Below, piece by piece: positions 1 through 12,110 of a DNA stretch of 64,000 nucleotides (position 1 is the stretch's first letter; every line of letters begins with the position of its first letter). The notes below the pieces were generated by a model, which was not told the origin of the DNA, made no database searches, and saw only the letters and a program-made list of their open reading frames with translations. Source of the DNA: Plasmopara viticola (lineage: Eukaryota; Oomycota; Peronosporomycetes; Peronosporales; Peronosporaceae); contig MBPM02000004.1 in the NCBI GenBank assembly GCA_001695595.3, positions 1,178,001 to 1,242,000 on the forward strand, written 5' to 3'. Made by a program: the position numbers and the translations under genes.

Positions 1-480
1 GAACGATCCATTTCTCAAAAGAAGCCCGTTTAGCATCGTTTGTGACGCTTCCGACTATGCAATCGGTTGCGCGCTTTAGCAACTTGATGAGGTAGAACGT
101 GAACGTGCCATCTCGGTTTAGTTTAAGCAGCTTAGGGCTGCCGAATTATTCTGCTCATAACGAGGGGCTACTTGATTTGAGGCACGCACCAATTAATTTC
201 TGATTGTATCTACTTGACTCAAACTCTTTGTGGTCTACTCTTCTGGTCTCAAAGCCATTCGTTGTCTCTTTCTCTGGTTTTCAAACCTAATGTGATTTAT
301 ATAAACCATGTTTGCTGGAGAAGAATGATAAGTACACATTACAAGCTCCAAGGAGCTGCATGGTTGTTGTCATTCCTTGTGAAACATAATCTTCGCTTGA
401 ACACGAGTCTGGCAAGCTCAATATTCTGGCTGATGTGCTTTCGAGCAGGCTGATTCACAAGCTTGTTCATACAAGCAAAA
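1..480 (+). pseudogene. Ty3/Gypsy RNase H remnant
   Basis: Translation in the second frame from the window edge gives a recognisable Gypsy RNase H start (VCDASDYAIGCAL), followed by a degenerate match to the stretch that normally reads 'QSRQLKAAE...KELLA'. Further on, matches resembling 'SKPFVVYTDHASLR' and 'GKLNILADVLSSR' appear in shifted frames. In-frame stops and several frameshifts show the copy is dead. The upstream reverse transcriptase would lie outside the window. Confidence 0.75.
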
Positions 481-599
481 CTTAAAGCTATAGAGACAAA
501 CAAACTTATCATGCATGTAAAAAGGGAATGGATGGAAACTCTCTACTCGACAGCGATAGCATTTGCACCCCCATGAGTAGGCAGACTGATAAACTACTG

Positions 600-1370
600 A
601 GTGTATCGTAAAGATTTATTTCGCCAAACGACGAGAGGCTGAAGTACGTAATGCTTCTGTGGGCTCACGACACTTTTCTCGGCGGTCATTTAAAGCAAGA
701 GACGACTTAATTCATTTCCACAGTATAATTGTGGCTCCATATACGCAGGGGGTTGTCGAGTGTTTACAAAACTATGAGACATGCTAGTATGTCAAGCGTG
801 CGGGTCGAACGTCAGTTTCTATCATTTGCCTGACAGTTTTAACATAGTGTTGAAAGTCCGTAGGCTTTGGCTTTGTACTTGGCTTCCAAAAGATAGTGTC
901 AACACGTGCATGATAATGTTGGTGTGCCGCGGAAGCAAGACGACATTTTTGGTACCATCTCGAGCAGTATATTCGAGGATGAAACAGCAAGTCGGTTTAT
1001 TGATGCAGCTTTTAACCTTCGTGGTCTCTCGGCATCTTGGTGACAGATATTGACCCGCCTCCACAGATCTGCTTCTGCAGTGTCTACTCGATCTATTGCT
1101 AAGATCTACATGACAAACAAATTTATTTTTTACTGTTAGAGAATTTGCTAATGTTTAACCGGACTATCTGCAATGGATCTCAAAAAATTAAGGCACTAGA
1201 AATTATTACGCAGTATGTACGCTGAGGCGTCTTTGTAGCAACTTCCTATGGTTGAGTTTAGGCTCATTTATGCGATTTATGGATCAAGGGCTTTTCACTC
1301 TGCAATGTATACAAGACACCATGCCAACTCTTTGATTCACGAACGTTTCTTGAACTGGTGTTTGATTGTA
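600..1370 (+). pseudogene. Ty3/Gypsy integrase remnant
   Basis: This continues the Gypsy copy that starts at the left edge. Around 870-1040 the frame reads LPKDSVN..., then ...MLVCRGSKTTFLVPSRAVYS, which aligns with the conserved integrase-core context 'F.FGLPKD..GNTGI.VFVDRLSKM.HL.P'. Near 1240-1350 a match to 'LPMVEFALNNA...HP' follows. The frame is broken many times, so no protein can be made. The order RNase H then integrase is that of Gypsy pol. Confidence 0.65.
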
Positions 1371-1900
1371 TGCCTTATTAGTAGTAAGTAAAAATATATA
1401 TGTGCATGTTGCATGTAGAGCTGTAATTTTGACAAGCCACTTAAAAATTACGCTATTAACTCTTGTATGTCGTTTCTGCTCGACTTCATTCGTGTCGTCG
1501 ATCTACGATGTTGTGCTGTGGCTACAAAGATCAGGACTTGTAGTATCACAGGTGACTTGGGTACGGTCCCTCTGATCGTGGCGACGCATGCGCTTCCGTT
1601 GATGTATCGAATTGCCTACCAGAAATTTGAGTTGATGCCTTGCCAGAAACCATGTTCTATGGCTAAAAGTATTTTTTTGTCCAAAAAATGGGCTCAGAAA
1701 GCCTCACTGTTGAAGGCATGTATTCATTTTAAGCTTTAAGGCGTTTGAATGCTCACGATCAGGAAAAACAAAAACTAAGCTCCATAGTTCTATGCTGTAT
1801 GCATTCATGACTGAATATGGCTCCTTACCTGTGTTGACATAAGTGTTATACATACAAGCGCTGCACTTAAACATTACAGCACCGTAGTCGGACAAGCAAA
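1371..1900 (+). repeat. Gypsy-derived 3' segment shared with 17.8-18.3 kb
   Basis: Translation around 1500-1640 contains AVATKIRTCSITGDLG. A diverged counterpart, AVATRYRIFNIPLGDLG, lies on the minus strand near 18.2 kb. Both follow integrase remnants, so this is the post-integrase part of the same element family. No intact open frame remains. Confidence 0.45.
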
Positions 1901-2973
1901 CAAATCCAATGAAAAAGCAATCGACAATGACCGTCAATCAGTGAAGAGTGCATTAAGATTCGGTGCAGCACCAATATGTACACGTTAAACACGTAGCTGG
2001 CTGAAGACTTTAATGGACATGATTGGTGGTACCGATGACAACGGGGCCTACCAAAGATGATATCCCCCATCAAAATATTAAGAGTATTTTTTCTACAAAT
2101 CGCCATATTCACTCCTAAATGTGTTCGTCCATTTATAGTGATCGAAGCCACGAGGCGCTTGCTCCTGTAGTAACCTCGGCGAGGAAAGATAAAATTAATA
2201 TATTGATATCTTAAAAAATGGGCAGCGTATATGCTACATGTTTGCTGTGACAAACGATGATTTTCTCTACTTGTTTGAATATGTTGTAGCCATTATACAT
2301 CTTGCGTAAAGAAAAAAAGGTGCTAAAGCAATACAAAATTGATGGATGAGAGCAAAATATGTCTTTTGATAGGAATATGAGACCAGGGACTTATAAGACG
2401 TGTAAAGGATGTTTCGATCATTTTGTTTGAAACTGCAGCTCGAACTATACCGACGAAGAAACGTACGAATGCCACGGAGCTTAAATAGAATTTCAAACAA
2501 CGATACCAACAAGCACTAAGAATTTGACGTTAGACACTCCACTTATTAAAGCATTTACACATAACGGCCCACTGATGAGGCCGTCTTGAGTAACGTAGCG
2601 AAAATTTCGGTGTACTGGTAGTTGTCATACATTTAAATTTCACTGTTTAGTCGGTACAGTACACTGATCTTTTTAAATAGTGAATGCTTACATCACGCTG
2701 TCTATTAAATGCAGCGTTATGATTAAATCCATTGCGTTCCCAGCTTAGAATTTCATAAAAAGCAACTTTGTAATTAAAGTGACTGTCATGCCGATAGCAG
2801 TCTTGATATTGCATTGCGTTACACAGTAGAACAAGATCTTTTTAAAAAGTTTTATGTGAATATTTCGTAATGCTTACATACGTTTGGTCATTCCGCGAAT
2901 TTATATAGCAATTTGCTAACTTTTCGCTTCGCAATCGAGTCGGGTTGATATTTTTTATTTTGTGCAGCGAAGC
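1901..2973. other. No gene recognised
   Basis: AT-rich sequence with only short open frames, including one minus-strand frame of 128 codons (1867-2253) that has no motif, signal peptide or codon pattern I can support. It is probably decayed repeat sequence. Confidence 0.5.
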
Positions 2974-3155
2974 TGTTGAAGTACACCGTTCTTGCAGATT
3001 TAACTAGGCGCTTGGTCCAGTTCACTTCGGAATTTTTCGAGGTTGGCAATCTATTCGAGTGCTTTAGATTCGAAGCAAATGGCTAATTTTTAAACACGCA
3101 GAAGAAGACGTCAAGGAGGATACTGTGAGGTAGATGAATAGAGAGTCGTGAAGGC
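2974..3155 (+). repeat. 5' LTR of Copia-like element
   Basis: Starts with TGTTGAAGTACACCGTTCTTG and shares several blocks with 4421-4603, for example 'TCGAGTGCTTTAG', 'CACGCAGAA' and 'GTGAGGTAGATG'/'ATGAGGTAGATG'. The right border is approximate. Confidence 0.7.
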
Positions 3156-3230
3156 AGGCTAAAAGCTCACTTCGGTTATTTGTCTTCAACAAGTTCTAGC
3201 TAGGACGGGGCAACCGTTATTAATACCTGG

Positions 3231-3376
3231 ATGAGTTCGACGAATTGATCGTCGAATTTCAAAAGCTAGGAGAGGCGATGGATGAGGCACAAAGACTGGT
3301 GGTGCTACTTAGTAGCCTTTCCGACGAGTACAAGCACGTAGAGCCATCTAAGTCTGTTCCCATGTCGACGACATGA
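3231..3376 (+). pseudogene. Copia Gag-like (UBN2-type) fragment
   Basis: Open frame reading ...FQKLGEAMDEAQRLVVLLSS followed by LSDEYKHV. This matches the 'LL.SLP..Y..' core of Copia Gag/UBN2 proteins. It ends at a TGA shortly after, and the nucleocapsid zinc knuckle is not present. It lies just inside the 5' LTR, where Gag belongs. Confidence 0.6.
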
Positions 3377-3925
3377 TGATCGCGGCGAAAACGAGCGAGG
3401 AGATCCAGGACGCGAAGGAGAAGCTAGAAAACTAGCTTCAAAATGAAGGATATATTATCGGCAAGCTTTATTCTGGGGATGGTATTTGACAACGATATGA
3501 CGGCCGAAACACTCATGATCAAGCAGACTCGGCACATCAACGACGTGGTGGAACGGTATGATCAGTGAAAACTCGCCTGTGGACAGCGCGTGTGCAGTTG
3601 AGAACACAGGCACCAGAAATAAATAGAGAACGAAATATTATGAGGCGTAGGTCGTACCGTTCTCTGATCAAATGCCTGCTATACGTAACGACGTGCACAT
3701 GTCCGAATATCACAATTGCGGTCACGCAACTCTCGCACTTCGAAGAAATTCCAGGCCAGCAGAATTGGAACACTACAGTGCAAATCGACACGCCAGCATG
3801 TAATATCTTCCAAGGTGTCACGGTTACCGTCACGCTCGAAGCATACTCGGATGCTGATTGAGGTACAGCCCTAGATGGTGAGTGTTCAGTCTAGGATGTC
3901 ATGGCAATGGTGAAGAACATCCCCG

Positions 3926-4417
3926 TGGTGTTCAAATCTAACAGTTGCTCTTAGCTCGGTGAAAGCTGAATACATGGTGTCCAAGAAGAATATCGGAATC
4001 GTGTGATGTTAAATTATATAGGTACGCTTCAGCGGAGGGCTATGACAGTCTGGGAAGACAATTAGGACGGTGGTGTTTAAGTCCAACAGTTGCTCGTAGC
4101 TCGGCGGAAGCTAAATACATGGTGTTCAAGAGGAATATCGGGCCCGTGTGATGCTAAAAGATATAGGTACGCTTCAGCGGAGTGCCACAACAGTCTGGGA
4201 AGACAGCTAGGGCGGACGGTCCATCTCGGACGAAGCACGTGGACCTCTGCCACCATTTCATCCGAAAGACTGTGGAGCACGCAACGGTCACGGTCTAGTA
4301 CATCGACAAAACGAGCCAGCTGGCGGACATACTGACTAAGGCACTCGAAACCAATACGCTTAAATTCTTGCGGAACAGCATAGAGGAGAACGTCAACGCG
4401 CAAAAAACGGTGAGTGA
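3926..4417 (+). pseudogene. Copia RNase H C-terminus with internal 144-bp tandem duplication
   Basis: The second half translates, with frame changes, to recognisable Copia RNase H pieces: SSAEAKYMV, then a degenerate 'TTVWEDNQGA', 'HFIRKTVE', and an intact QLADILTKALETN...KFLR. The first part (3926-4069) is a diverged duplicate of 4070-4213 with a period of 144 nt, a multiple of three. The sequence runs into the 3' LTR at 4421. Stops in both copies make it non-functional. Confidence 0.7.
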
Positions 4418-4420
4418 GAT

Positions 4421-4603
4421 TGTTGAAGTACACCGTTCTTGCACGGTTCAGACAGATGCTTGGTCCATTCCACCTCGAACCGTTCCGAGGCTGGCTAATT
4501 TGATCGAGTGCTTTAGGATTGAAGCTGGTGGTACTTGCACAAGCACGCAGAAAAAGACAACAAAGAGGACAACATGAGGTAGATGGGTAGAAAGTTGTAA
4601 AGA
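4421..4603 (+). repeat. 3' LTR of Copia-like element
   Basis: Direct repeat of 2974-3155, starting with the same TGTTGAAGTACACCGTTCTTG. It follows the Copia RNase H tail directly. Confidence 0.7.
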
Positions 4604-4934
4604 ACAGATTTTTAGATCTCTAATCTACTCACTGCCTCTTATTTAACAAGCCACATCTCAACACCAGCAATTACGCTACTGGGAAAACTCTATTTAATCG
4701 CTTAGCTACGGTATCAAGCGAAAACGTGAGAAAATTAGTGGTGACCACAATACCTTGTCTTACTTGTTTAATTGGCCTGTATAATGACTAGAGAAACGAA
4801 ATCGCCGTATCGATTTCTAGAGCAGTAACTCGCAATTAGAAGGCATTTTTTGTTAAGGACACCTGCCTAAATAAATGAAAGTATTTACTAAAATTGAATC
4901 TGACAAAGGACACATGTCTTCTTGCGGCTTATCT
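4604..4934. other. No gene recognised
   Basis: AT-rich spacer between the Copia 3' LTR and the LINE derivative. The final ten bases (CGGCTTATCT, 4925-4934) are one copy of that element's target-site duplication. Confidence 0.5.
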
Positions 4935-5255
4935 TTGTATTGTATTACGTTATCGCGTTGCCAAGTTATGCACGTGCTAGGCTCTATGGCTAGTCCACGG
5001 CATAGAGTGGTGTCCGCATACGTCGGGTCTCGTTCGGCGGGCAGTGCAGCCAGCACCGAGGCCGTGAGGGTCTTCCATTATTTTGTGTAGTTCTGACTTG
5101 GTAAGAGCCCAGGTGGCGCCCTGGTGCTGGAGACCGTCGCGTCGAGGGTGAGACTCGTTAGAGACCTGCAGATGCCCGAGAGCACCTGCCCGAAGCGCGC
5201 GAGCATTTAGCCCCCGCACTTGGAAGGAGGGCGTCACCCCAACCTTTTCCATAAA
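4935..5255 (-). mobile_element. Short internally deleted LINE derivative, copy 1
   Basis: About 320 bp, on the minus strand. Its 5' part is the same sequence as the 5' end of the LINE at 45.5-46.6 kb, and its 3' part equals that LINE's 3' end (TWALTKSEL..., then CTARRTRPDV). The tail is a pentameric AATAC-type repeat. It is flanked by CGGCTTATCT at 4925-4934 and 5256-5265, a target-site duplication. The whole body matches 6775-7095 in inverted orientation, with the same internal junction, so the short form itself was mobilised. It has no complete protein and would depend on LINE enzymes in trans. Confidence 0.8.
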
Positions 5256-5265
5256 CGGCTTATCT

Positions 5266-6759
5266 ATGAAATATTTTATGGTAGACAATAAGGTATGGTC
5301 GAATGTACGTTCAGATGTGCGGCACACATCAAACCTCTTACTTCTATTTTAAATATGTAATTGACCATGCTATAGCGGCTTCATTTGCCGTTTTTGCACC
5401 TCCTAGCCACGTGATCGCATGCAATTCTGACCACCACTTTACTTATTCGAACTCTGTTTTCCAATTTTCGAGGAAGATACAGTAAGGCCAAGCCACAGGC
5501 AATGCATATGACTGACGGCCGCACAGAAGGCATGTACTAACCGCTCTAGTCTACGCTCTAATCAAATTGATACAGCATGCGCCGTCTTGATTTTTATTGG
5601 TCGTGACTCAATATATTTTCATAGCAAGAGCTATGTCACACGAGCACCCCTTCTGACAGTGAGGACTCGGTCATTTCTAGCTGTGGCATGCTCACGATCA
5701 AGTCACACTTGTTGGTGACAAATATATGAAAAGACTCTATGCTGCCGAAAAATTTGAACTTCACAACTAGATTTTTTTAGCTTTAGAATTATTTTAAACT
5801 TGCTTAATATTTAGTCGAACGGAAATCAATTGCTTTCCGTTGCTTTCTATCAAAGCCTCGGCCAGTCAATGTTGATCGTTTGTCGGCAGGCGAAGCTTCG
5901 GGACGCGACAAAGTCTACCGAGCCTATAAAGTTGAGGGTGTTCATTCTCTTCACGTACAACAGCAGACTACACCGGATGTTTATTCCTCTTAGAGTCATC
6001 AAGTGCTCACAAGTTAAAATTCCATTTGTGAACTGACAACATACAACCTCGATAGCATACCATAATCGCATGCCTGTCGATGGCTATACGCTCCTCGAAA
6101 TGCGAATAGAATTGCCTCTTCCATCATCGCATATACAAAGCAAGTGGTAACGGTGCAGGTGTTCGCTTTCCCATAAACAATGGCGACCGATCGTTTATAC
6201 AAGTGATTGTTGCTGGCAAAGACTCTGAGGAGCTTTTGGTTCTGACAGCCAAATGTTACCTGCTCTACGTCATTGACTATCTCGATTACAAGTACAATAA
6301 ACCACCGATATATAACTAAATGGCCGTCTTACATGTCACGTGAGGTTGTAATAATGTCTTCAGGAGGGGCGAAACAATAGTCCACAAAAATGTTGGTAGC
6401 ATAACAACAAAGGGATGGAATTTGCGAGAGAGACTTCTTGTTTATTTCTTTTTGGTCGATAATTGTATTCTCTCGCCATGACACTGTAAAAGTGTGAATT
6501 TCAGAAGATGAAAGAAGAGCGTATTGAATCGCCACCTTTACCACCGCTTATAATTTGAAATCTTTTGTTTGAACTTTGGACGAATAGTGTCGATTGGTAC
6601 TCTATTACTAGTAGAAGTCAGGGTTTAAGACTCTTGTCTGATTTTTATCGAAGCTGCCATGTTCACCGCTTCGCAACATAAGCCGAGTGTAGACAGTGCG
6701 CGTCCCACTACGCGGGGTCAACAAGCAAAATGACGGCAACATTAAATGATATTGGCAGC
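5266..6759. other. No gene recognised
   Basis: AT-rich spacer between the two inverted LINE derivatives. Only short open frames are present. A stretch near 5670-5730 shares a phrase with 32.1-32.2 kb ('GATCAAGTCACACTTGT'), so part of it is dispersed repeat. Confidence 0.45.
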
Positions 6760-6774
6760 ACAATACTGCTCTGT

Positions 6775-7095
6775 TTTCGGAAAAGGTTGGGGTGACGCCC
6801 TCCTTCCAAGCGCGGGGGCTAAATGCTCGCGCGCTTCGGGCAGGTGCTCTCGGGCATCTGCAGGTCTCTAACGAGTCTCACCCTCGACGCGACGGTCTCC
6901 AGCACCAGGGCGCCACCTGGGCTCTTACCAAGTCAGAACTACACAAAATAATGGAAGACCCTCACGGCCTCGGTGCTGGCTGCACTGCCCGCCGAACGAG
7001 ACCCGACGTATGCGGACACCACTCTATGCCGTGGACTAGCCATAGAGCCTAGCACGTGCATAACTTGGCAACGCGATAACGTAATACAATACAAT
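6775..7095 (+). mobile_element. Short internally deleted LINE derivative, copy 2
   Basis: Nearly the same as copy 1 but on the plus strand. It begins near GGAAAAGGTTGGGGTGACG and ends in an AATACAATACAATAC tail. Direct repeats ACAATACTGCTCTGT at 6760-6774 and 7096-7110 form a 15-nt target-site duplication (the match continues a few bases with one mismatch). This is typical of target-primed reverse transcription. Confidence 0.82.
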
Positions 7096-7110
7096 ACAAT
7101 ACTGCTCTGT

Positions 7111-8249
7111 GTTCGAGATTAAAGACAGCGTATAATTTTCGCTATGAGACATGCTAAGCGCCAATTATTGGCTAGCTGACACAGCTTTGTCTTTACCTTA
7201 TTCAGAAACGTTGCTGCGTCTTGGTGAGGCGGTGGAATATTTCTTGCTGAACGTGGACTTTCACTTTGCAAACTTTTGGGCGTCCCTTTCGTCCAAATTC
7301 TACGCAGCCACGGCACTCGGGTGAAAACAAAATTATGAAAATGGGCTGTATTATATACACTTTATGATCTACACAGATATTGTCCTAACGGACCTTTGAG
7401 TCCCACTCGATAGCCTTGTCAAGGGTTGTGTTGTACCGAAGTATGTAACCGAGCATTATAGATCAAGTTAGACAAAGAAGAGAAGGGCAGCCCATGTAAT
7501 ACATGCAAAAGTCACGAAGGTCCGATCGTGATTGTCTCTAGGTCGCAAAAGCGGAGGAAGAGACTTAAAAATTCCCTGCTGTTTAGCTGGAAATGTGTTT
7601 CTATTGGTGCTTTTAGAAAATCTTGGACACTAAAGCCTTCATTCCTCAACGCTTTGTTATATAGACACTTTACAGCACGTAAGTAATATGCGCGACTAAA
7701 TTGGTGGTACAGACAAACTTAGAGATAGGTACGGGGACGTACACCGTACAATGTTTTGATGTAGAAAAGCCGAGTTTCAAATATTCTCACCTTGTGACCA
7801 AAAACGTTAATATGGCATCCGTAGTCTGTCCGAGCCTACTCATTGATGTTTTGTATATATGCTGATTTCCATATACATCTTGCACCACCAATAGGGGGTA
7901 TTTTCCAAGCTGTATGCTCTCTCTTGACGGATGTGACAGCCAAGAGGTATTTAGACGACCCCTTCACTCGAAGATCGCGTTCTGTCAATTTCGTTGGCTA
8001 TTAGAAATTTTTTGTAGCAAAAAAATATAATTTTGACCTTACAATCCGTCGAGGCCGTGCACAAATCAGAGTGCGAGCCCGAGAGGAATGCAATGATCCA
8101 AGTTGACGACCTTCTTTTTAAAGTATATGCATATGAAGAGGAAGATATATTCAAGAAGTTTAAAAAATGAACTATGGCTCAAGATCTAGATTAACTCGTT
8201 CAGCGGATCGGCAACCGATACATGCAAAGGAGACTGTTCACCTCAGCAT
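7111..8249. other. No intact gene; retroelement scraps
   Basis: Mostly AT-rich. Around 8040-8160 the plus strand holds an open stretch (VEAVHKSECEPERNAMIQVD...) without a start codon. A similar 'GTCGAGGCCGTG' context occurs near 22.58 kb, so it is probably a retroelement scrap. Confidence 0.4.
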
Positions 8250-9955
8250 TCATGTAAAAGGATTTTTTCGCTTTCGGCTAGTTTTTACTGTTTGTTTTGC
8301 CAGCGATTCCCAACCTAAATTTATACGCGCGTCTTCCTCGCGCAAACTTTTAACAATCATTGACCACTGATCGTTCGGGATCCCTCTCGACTCGATTTTA
8401 TTCTGCAACGAATGAATCACAATGGCGATGGCGCTATCAATATTCTTCTTTTCCACACGCCTATAATACGCCACTGAAAGTTTAAACCAAATCCTGATGT
8501 TCTCCATTTCAACATCTTTAAGAAAAAGAGAGTTCCAAAGGTCTTCGGGATGCATGTTGAGAGGGGGAAGTTTAAGCATGGATGCGGGATCAGAAAGGTA
8601 ATGCCCCATACGGCCTGCGAAGTCCTTTATGCTTGGCTGATGATCTAGTGACAAACCAGCATAGTGTTCGTTTACATGCTCAAGCTCCTTAAACAGCCTG
8701 ACCACTTCATCAAACGAATGCGCTGGATTAAGCAAATCAAACACTGTGTCACCATTGAATGGCTTCGTTTTCATGTAAGCAGCGACATACGATATTCCTT
8801 TCGCGAAAGTGGAAAAATTGTCCGACGTGATCTTCTCGCCTGAAAGTCGCAAGCTTTGAAACAAGTGTTGCGGAAATCTTTGCCATACATCCCGCAAATA
8901 CGCTGCAAGGTTCCCAGTCTTGAGATTCACATTTCCCAACACGTCCTCGAGTGCTTTCGACTCGAACATTACCTTTGCACGTGGCATTGACATTGTTGAC
9001 AGTTGCACTCGAATCAAGTCGCCAATTTTGAAATCCAAAGCACCAGACTCCACGTACTTTTTAACGTAATCAAGCCATGCAGTAAACACAGTCAAATCAT
9101 CAAAACCGGTCGGACCATGCTCATCTCCGAGATGCAAGACACCAAAAATGATAGTTGGTGACTCTCTCTTCCAAAGCCATAGTTTCAGCACGAAATCCTT
9201 AGCGGTCGGATGTGTGATCATGTACGTCAGCATTTCCGTAGCAAAGCTCTTTAACGACGGATCGAGTCGATAAGAATCAAACAGTATTCCCGCTTGTAGA
9301 TACGGATTGAATTTGGAGCTATCATGAAGCGAAAGCGTCAGTTTTAAACTTTGTGCCTCCAAGTGACTAACCAAAAGTCCCAAAAGCTCCTTGTCGTTAA
9401 ATGCTGCGTACTTTGAACCCTTGCTTCTAATATGCCTGTACTCTATAATGTAGTAAAACCACAAAAGCAGCTTGGGGTCGTGACTCATTGTGATTATGTC
9501 CATGCCTTGATCAAAGATACTTTCAAGTTTCATGTACGAGAACACAGTCTTTGGGTTGACGTGTTGTTTCAGCAACCAATCGTCCGTTTCCTTTTTCATT
9601 AAAGCCCAATGCTCATGTTCCATTACCTTAGCAATATTTTCGCCCTTGCCTGCGTTTCCAGCTTTAGGTTGCTCTTCAGTTCGCTTGATAATTTCGCAAT
9701 CGTCTCGCCTCTTTCTATATTGGGATCAATCATGTGCACAGCCTCAGAAGTTATCGTTCTCGCTTCATCGGTCTTGTCTTTCTCATGCACCCTATCGACG
9801 GCGTTTGCTCTCGTTGGGATGAGGTCGGTCGTAGCGGCTGCTTCCGAGGCGAAGAAAGTGTCTGGCCACTCATCACGTCTTGTTTGCGACGTGGCGCCAG
9901 CACAAACATGGAAAAGAATTATGATGGTCGTACGTACAGAGACGAGTAGGCGCAT
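8250..9955 (-). pseudogene. WY-domain secreted effector, frameshifted copy
   Basis: Paralogue of the intact effector at 24593-26344. The start at 9955 gives a clean signal peptide (MRLLVSVRTTIIILFHVCAG), followed by TRRDE; an upstream in-frame ATG at 10033 would bury the signal peptide. The first frame stops at 9623 and the second frame (457 codons, ending 8250) begins just downstream. Alignment with the paralogue places a single-base frame change near 9645. The second part has WY-type helical modules, for example HEHWALMKKETDDWLL and KLLLWFYYIIEYR, and ends with the basic tail SRKRKNPF. No canonical RxLR is seen. Apart from the one frame change the reading frame is clean, so recent inactivation or a sequence error are both possible. 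Confidence 0.75.
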
Positions 9956-10871
9956 GCTGGGTCTTGATACGTAGCAATCCGAATTGAAAGTGCCAAATTT
10001 CAAGAGATGCTCCTGATTCAAATCTTCATTCAAAGTTTGGTACCACTGTTAATGAGATGGGAGACAGCTCAAAATACTCAGAAAGTAGGTTCGGTCCTTG
10101 TCTAAGTGAATTCCAGCTGGTTTTTTGAGAATTTCTTACCAGGGCTGATTATCATTAAAGAAGTGCAAAACAATGAGCAAATCATATTTTCCTTTTTTTG
10201 TAAGGTTTGTACCTCCCGTGACCTCAAGACGATTCCTTTAATTTAAAAATGCATCCTACATCCTCTTTGGCTTGCACTTTGATTTATGCACGGCTTTGAC
10301 GAATCAAAAGCAAAAAAGTTTTTTTTTTTGGCAACTTACGGATAGTAAACAATTACAAATACCATTTAGCAGGCTCTCACAGCATTGATTGTGTATCAAA
10401 AAGTCAAGCTTTCTGATTTAAAGAGTTGTATAACCTGCCGTTCGTGTCCAGGAGGTAAGAAAAGGATATGCTGCTGTACTCAAAGTGTCTGTCTGTGCCG
10501 ACAATCGAGTTGCGCGTAATGCTTTACGCGTTGCATGGTGCCCATTATACCATTTTTGAATTTAACCACGTCTGGGAGTGGTTTCAATACTGGTATGAAG
10601 TCAATAGTATTTGTTTATTCCTGCCATAAAATTTTAATTTATTGATGCTTTGCGTAAAGAGCCAGATAGGTCCGCACATATGCAACGCAATCAGTCGGCT
10701 ATCTGGCTGCTACAATTGACATCAGCGCGTGCACCAAGGCACTAAAATAAAGTATACTATAAGATGTAATTGGCTTGAGCGGTGGTTCACACTTGAACAG
10801 ACACTAGACGCAAAAGATTGACAACATGATACCGACTATTTATATTTTAATAGTGTGTTGTGCATAACGTG
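9956..10871. promoter_or_regulatory. Upstream region of the frameshifted effector; no other gene
   Basis: Non-coding, AT-rich, containing the presumed promoter of the minus-strand effector. I could not identify a specific element with confidence. Confidence 0.3.
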
Positions 10872-10944
10872 CTCTCCCAGCTGGGTTTGAACCAGCGACC
10901 TTGAGGTTAACAGCCGCACGCTCTACCAACTGAGCTATAGGAGA
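10872..10944 (-). tRNA. tRNA-Asn(GTT)
   Basis: 73 nt on the minus strand fold as a full cloverleaf. The acceptor stem is TCTCCTA/TGGGAGA with one G-U pair. The D arm is GCTC-AGTTGGTA-GAGC. The anticodon arm has the loop CTGTTAA (anticodon GTT) and one stem mismatch. The T arm is GCTGG-TTCAAAC-CCAGC and the discriminator base is G. A-box and B-box promoter sequences are intact. No intron and no encoded CCA. It lies alone between the effector and a gene-poor tract. Confidence 0.9.
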
Positions 10945-12110
10945 AGCGCACTAGCATAGCGCACCACTGCACTTCATATTCGACATAACTGCAGACATAC
11001 GCGAATGTCGTCACATTTCGTTACATCATACGAGAGGCAATTTTCATTAGATATTTGCACTTGATACAACACTCTGACTTTCCTTCTTTTGTAGCGAGTA
11101 ATATTGGTTTAGGCGAATAAGACTAATTTCATCTTTATGCATTCCCTTTTCTAAATAATACAAATTCAATTTATGTGGAAAACACAGCTTATATGGAAAA
11201 GCTGGCAGCCCGCGTTGTGAAAGTGCAACAACAGATTCATGAGATCACTGCTAGGCGAAAAATAATTGGAGCACCAATACATATTGTGTCCTTGGAATTG
11301 AATTTATCTGTAATTTAATATGCATTGATGAGGTAGGAGGATTGAGCAGCAGCTATAACAATTACAGAGCAGACATAAACATCTAACCAGCTTGAATTTT
11401 CCTTGAAGAGAGAATAATACGCAGTATTCTCATAGTCTGCGCACGCCAGTATCGTGCTGCCAAAACTATTCAAAATTGACTTGTCGACCACGCGTGTCGA
11501 GACAAAATGCACCTCTCTTACTCGACTTATGTTTCTGCATTTACCGATACAACGAACAGAGTTGCGTACTGGCACACAAAACCGCTCGCGGTGTCGGATA
11601 CCAGTGGCTGCGTGTGCGTTGTACGCTGGAAAATTCGGCCGAAAATTCTTTTAAATCTTAATTTATATAGGTAGTTAATTGTACGAGAGCTTTGACATTT
11701 CACCACGATAAGTCTACTGCTACACCTCTTATTATATTGTTTTCGAGTTTCAGTGGCACCAGAGCTTAAGGTCTCATAATTATTGGTCAACGCGCCTACA
11801 TGAGGCTCACGCGACTCAGTCAGGACCATTTCAACTCACGGTAGACATTATGGCAACTAAATACAATTAGATTTGAACAATTTTAATGTTCGTCTAATGA
11901 TAATATCTCTAGTCTTTATTGAATACAGCAGCCGAAATCTCTACTCGCTTCAAGCTTGAATGCTTGATGCGTCGCATACAGCTAACGACTTTTATACTGA
12001 TGTTATGCACACGGCACGTTGATAAAACTCGGGCTCGATTGGCTTGCAAGTGGAATGTTCTTAACTTTGTTCCTCGAGGTGGACACTGGCGCTGAAGCTG
12101 GTGTATGTCT
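10945..12110. other. No gene; repeat scraps
   Basis: AT-rich. A piece near 11445-11540 resembles 15655-15760 (shared phrase 'AGTATCGTGCTGCCAA' followed by diverged sequence), so both are fragments of one dispersed repeat. No intact coding frame. Confidence 0.4.

Larger units (their letters stand above)
2974..4603 (+). mobile_element. Decayed, internally deleted Ty1/Copia-like LTR element
   Basis: Two direct repeats of about 180 bp, both beginning TGTTGAAGTACACCGTTCTT, bound a 1.6 kb segment. Inside it are a Gag-like stretch near the 5' end and the C-terminal RNase H region of a Copia polyprotein near the 3' end, in the expected order and strand. Integrase and reverse transcriptase are missing, so the element is a deletion derivative and cannot be autonomous. 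The LTRs have diverged clearly from one another, which indicates an old insertion. Confidence 0.75.

Noticed and set aside
1867..2253. 128-codon minus-strand frame
   Set aside because: No motif, no signal peptide, AT-rich and unlike the real genes here in composition.
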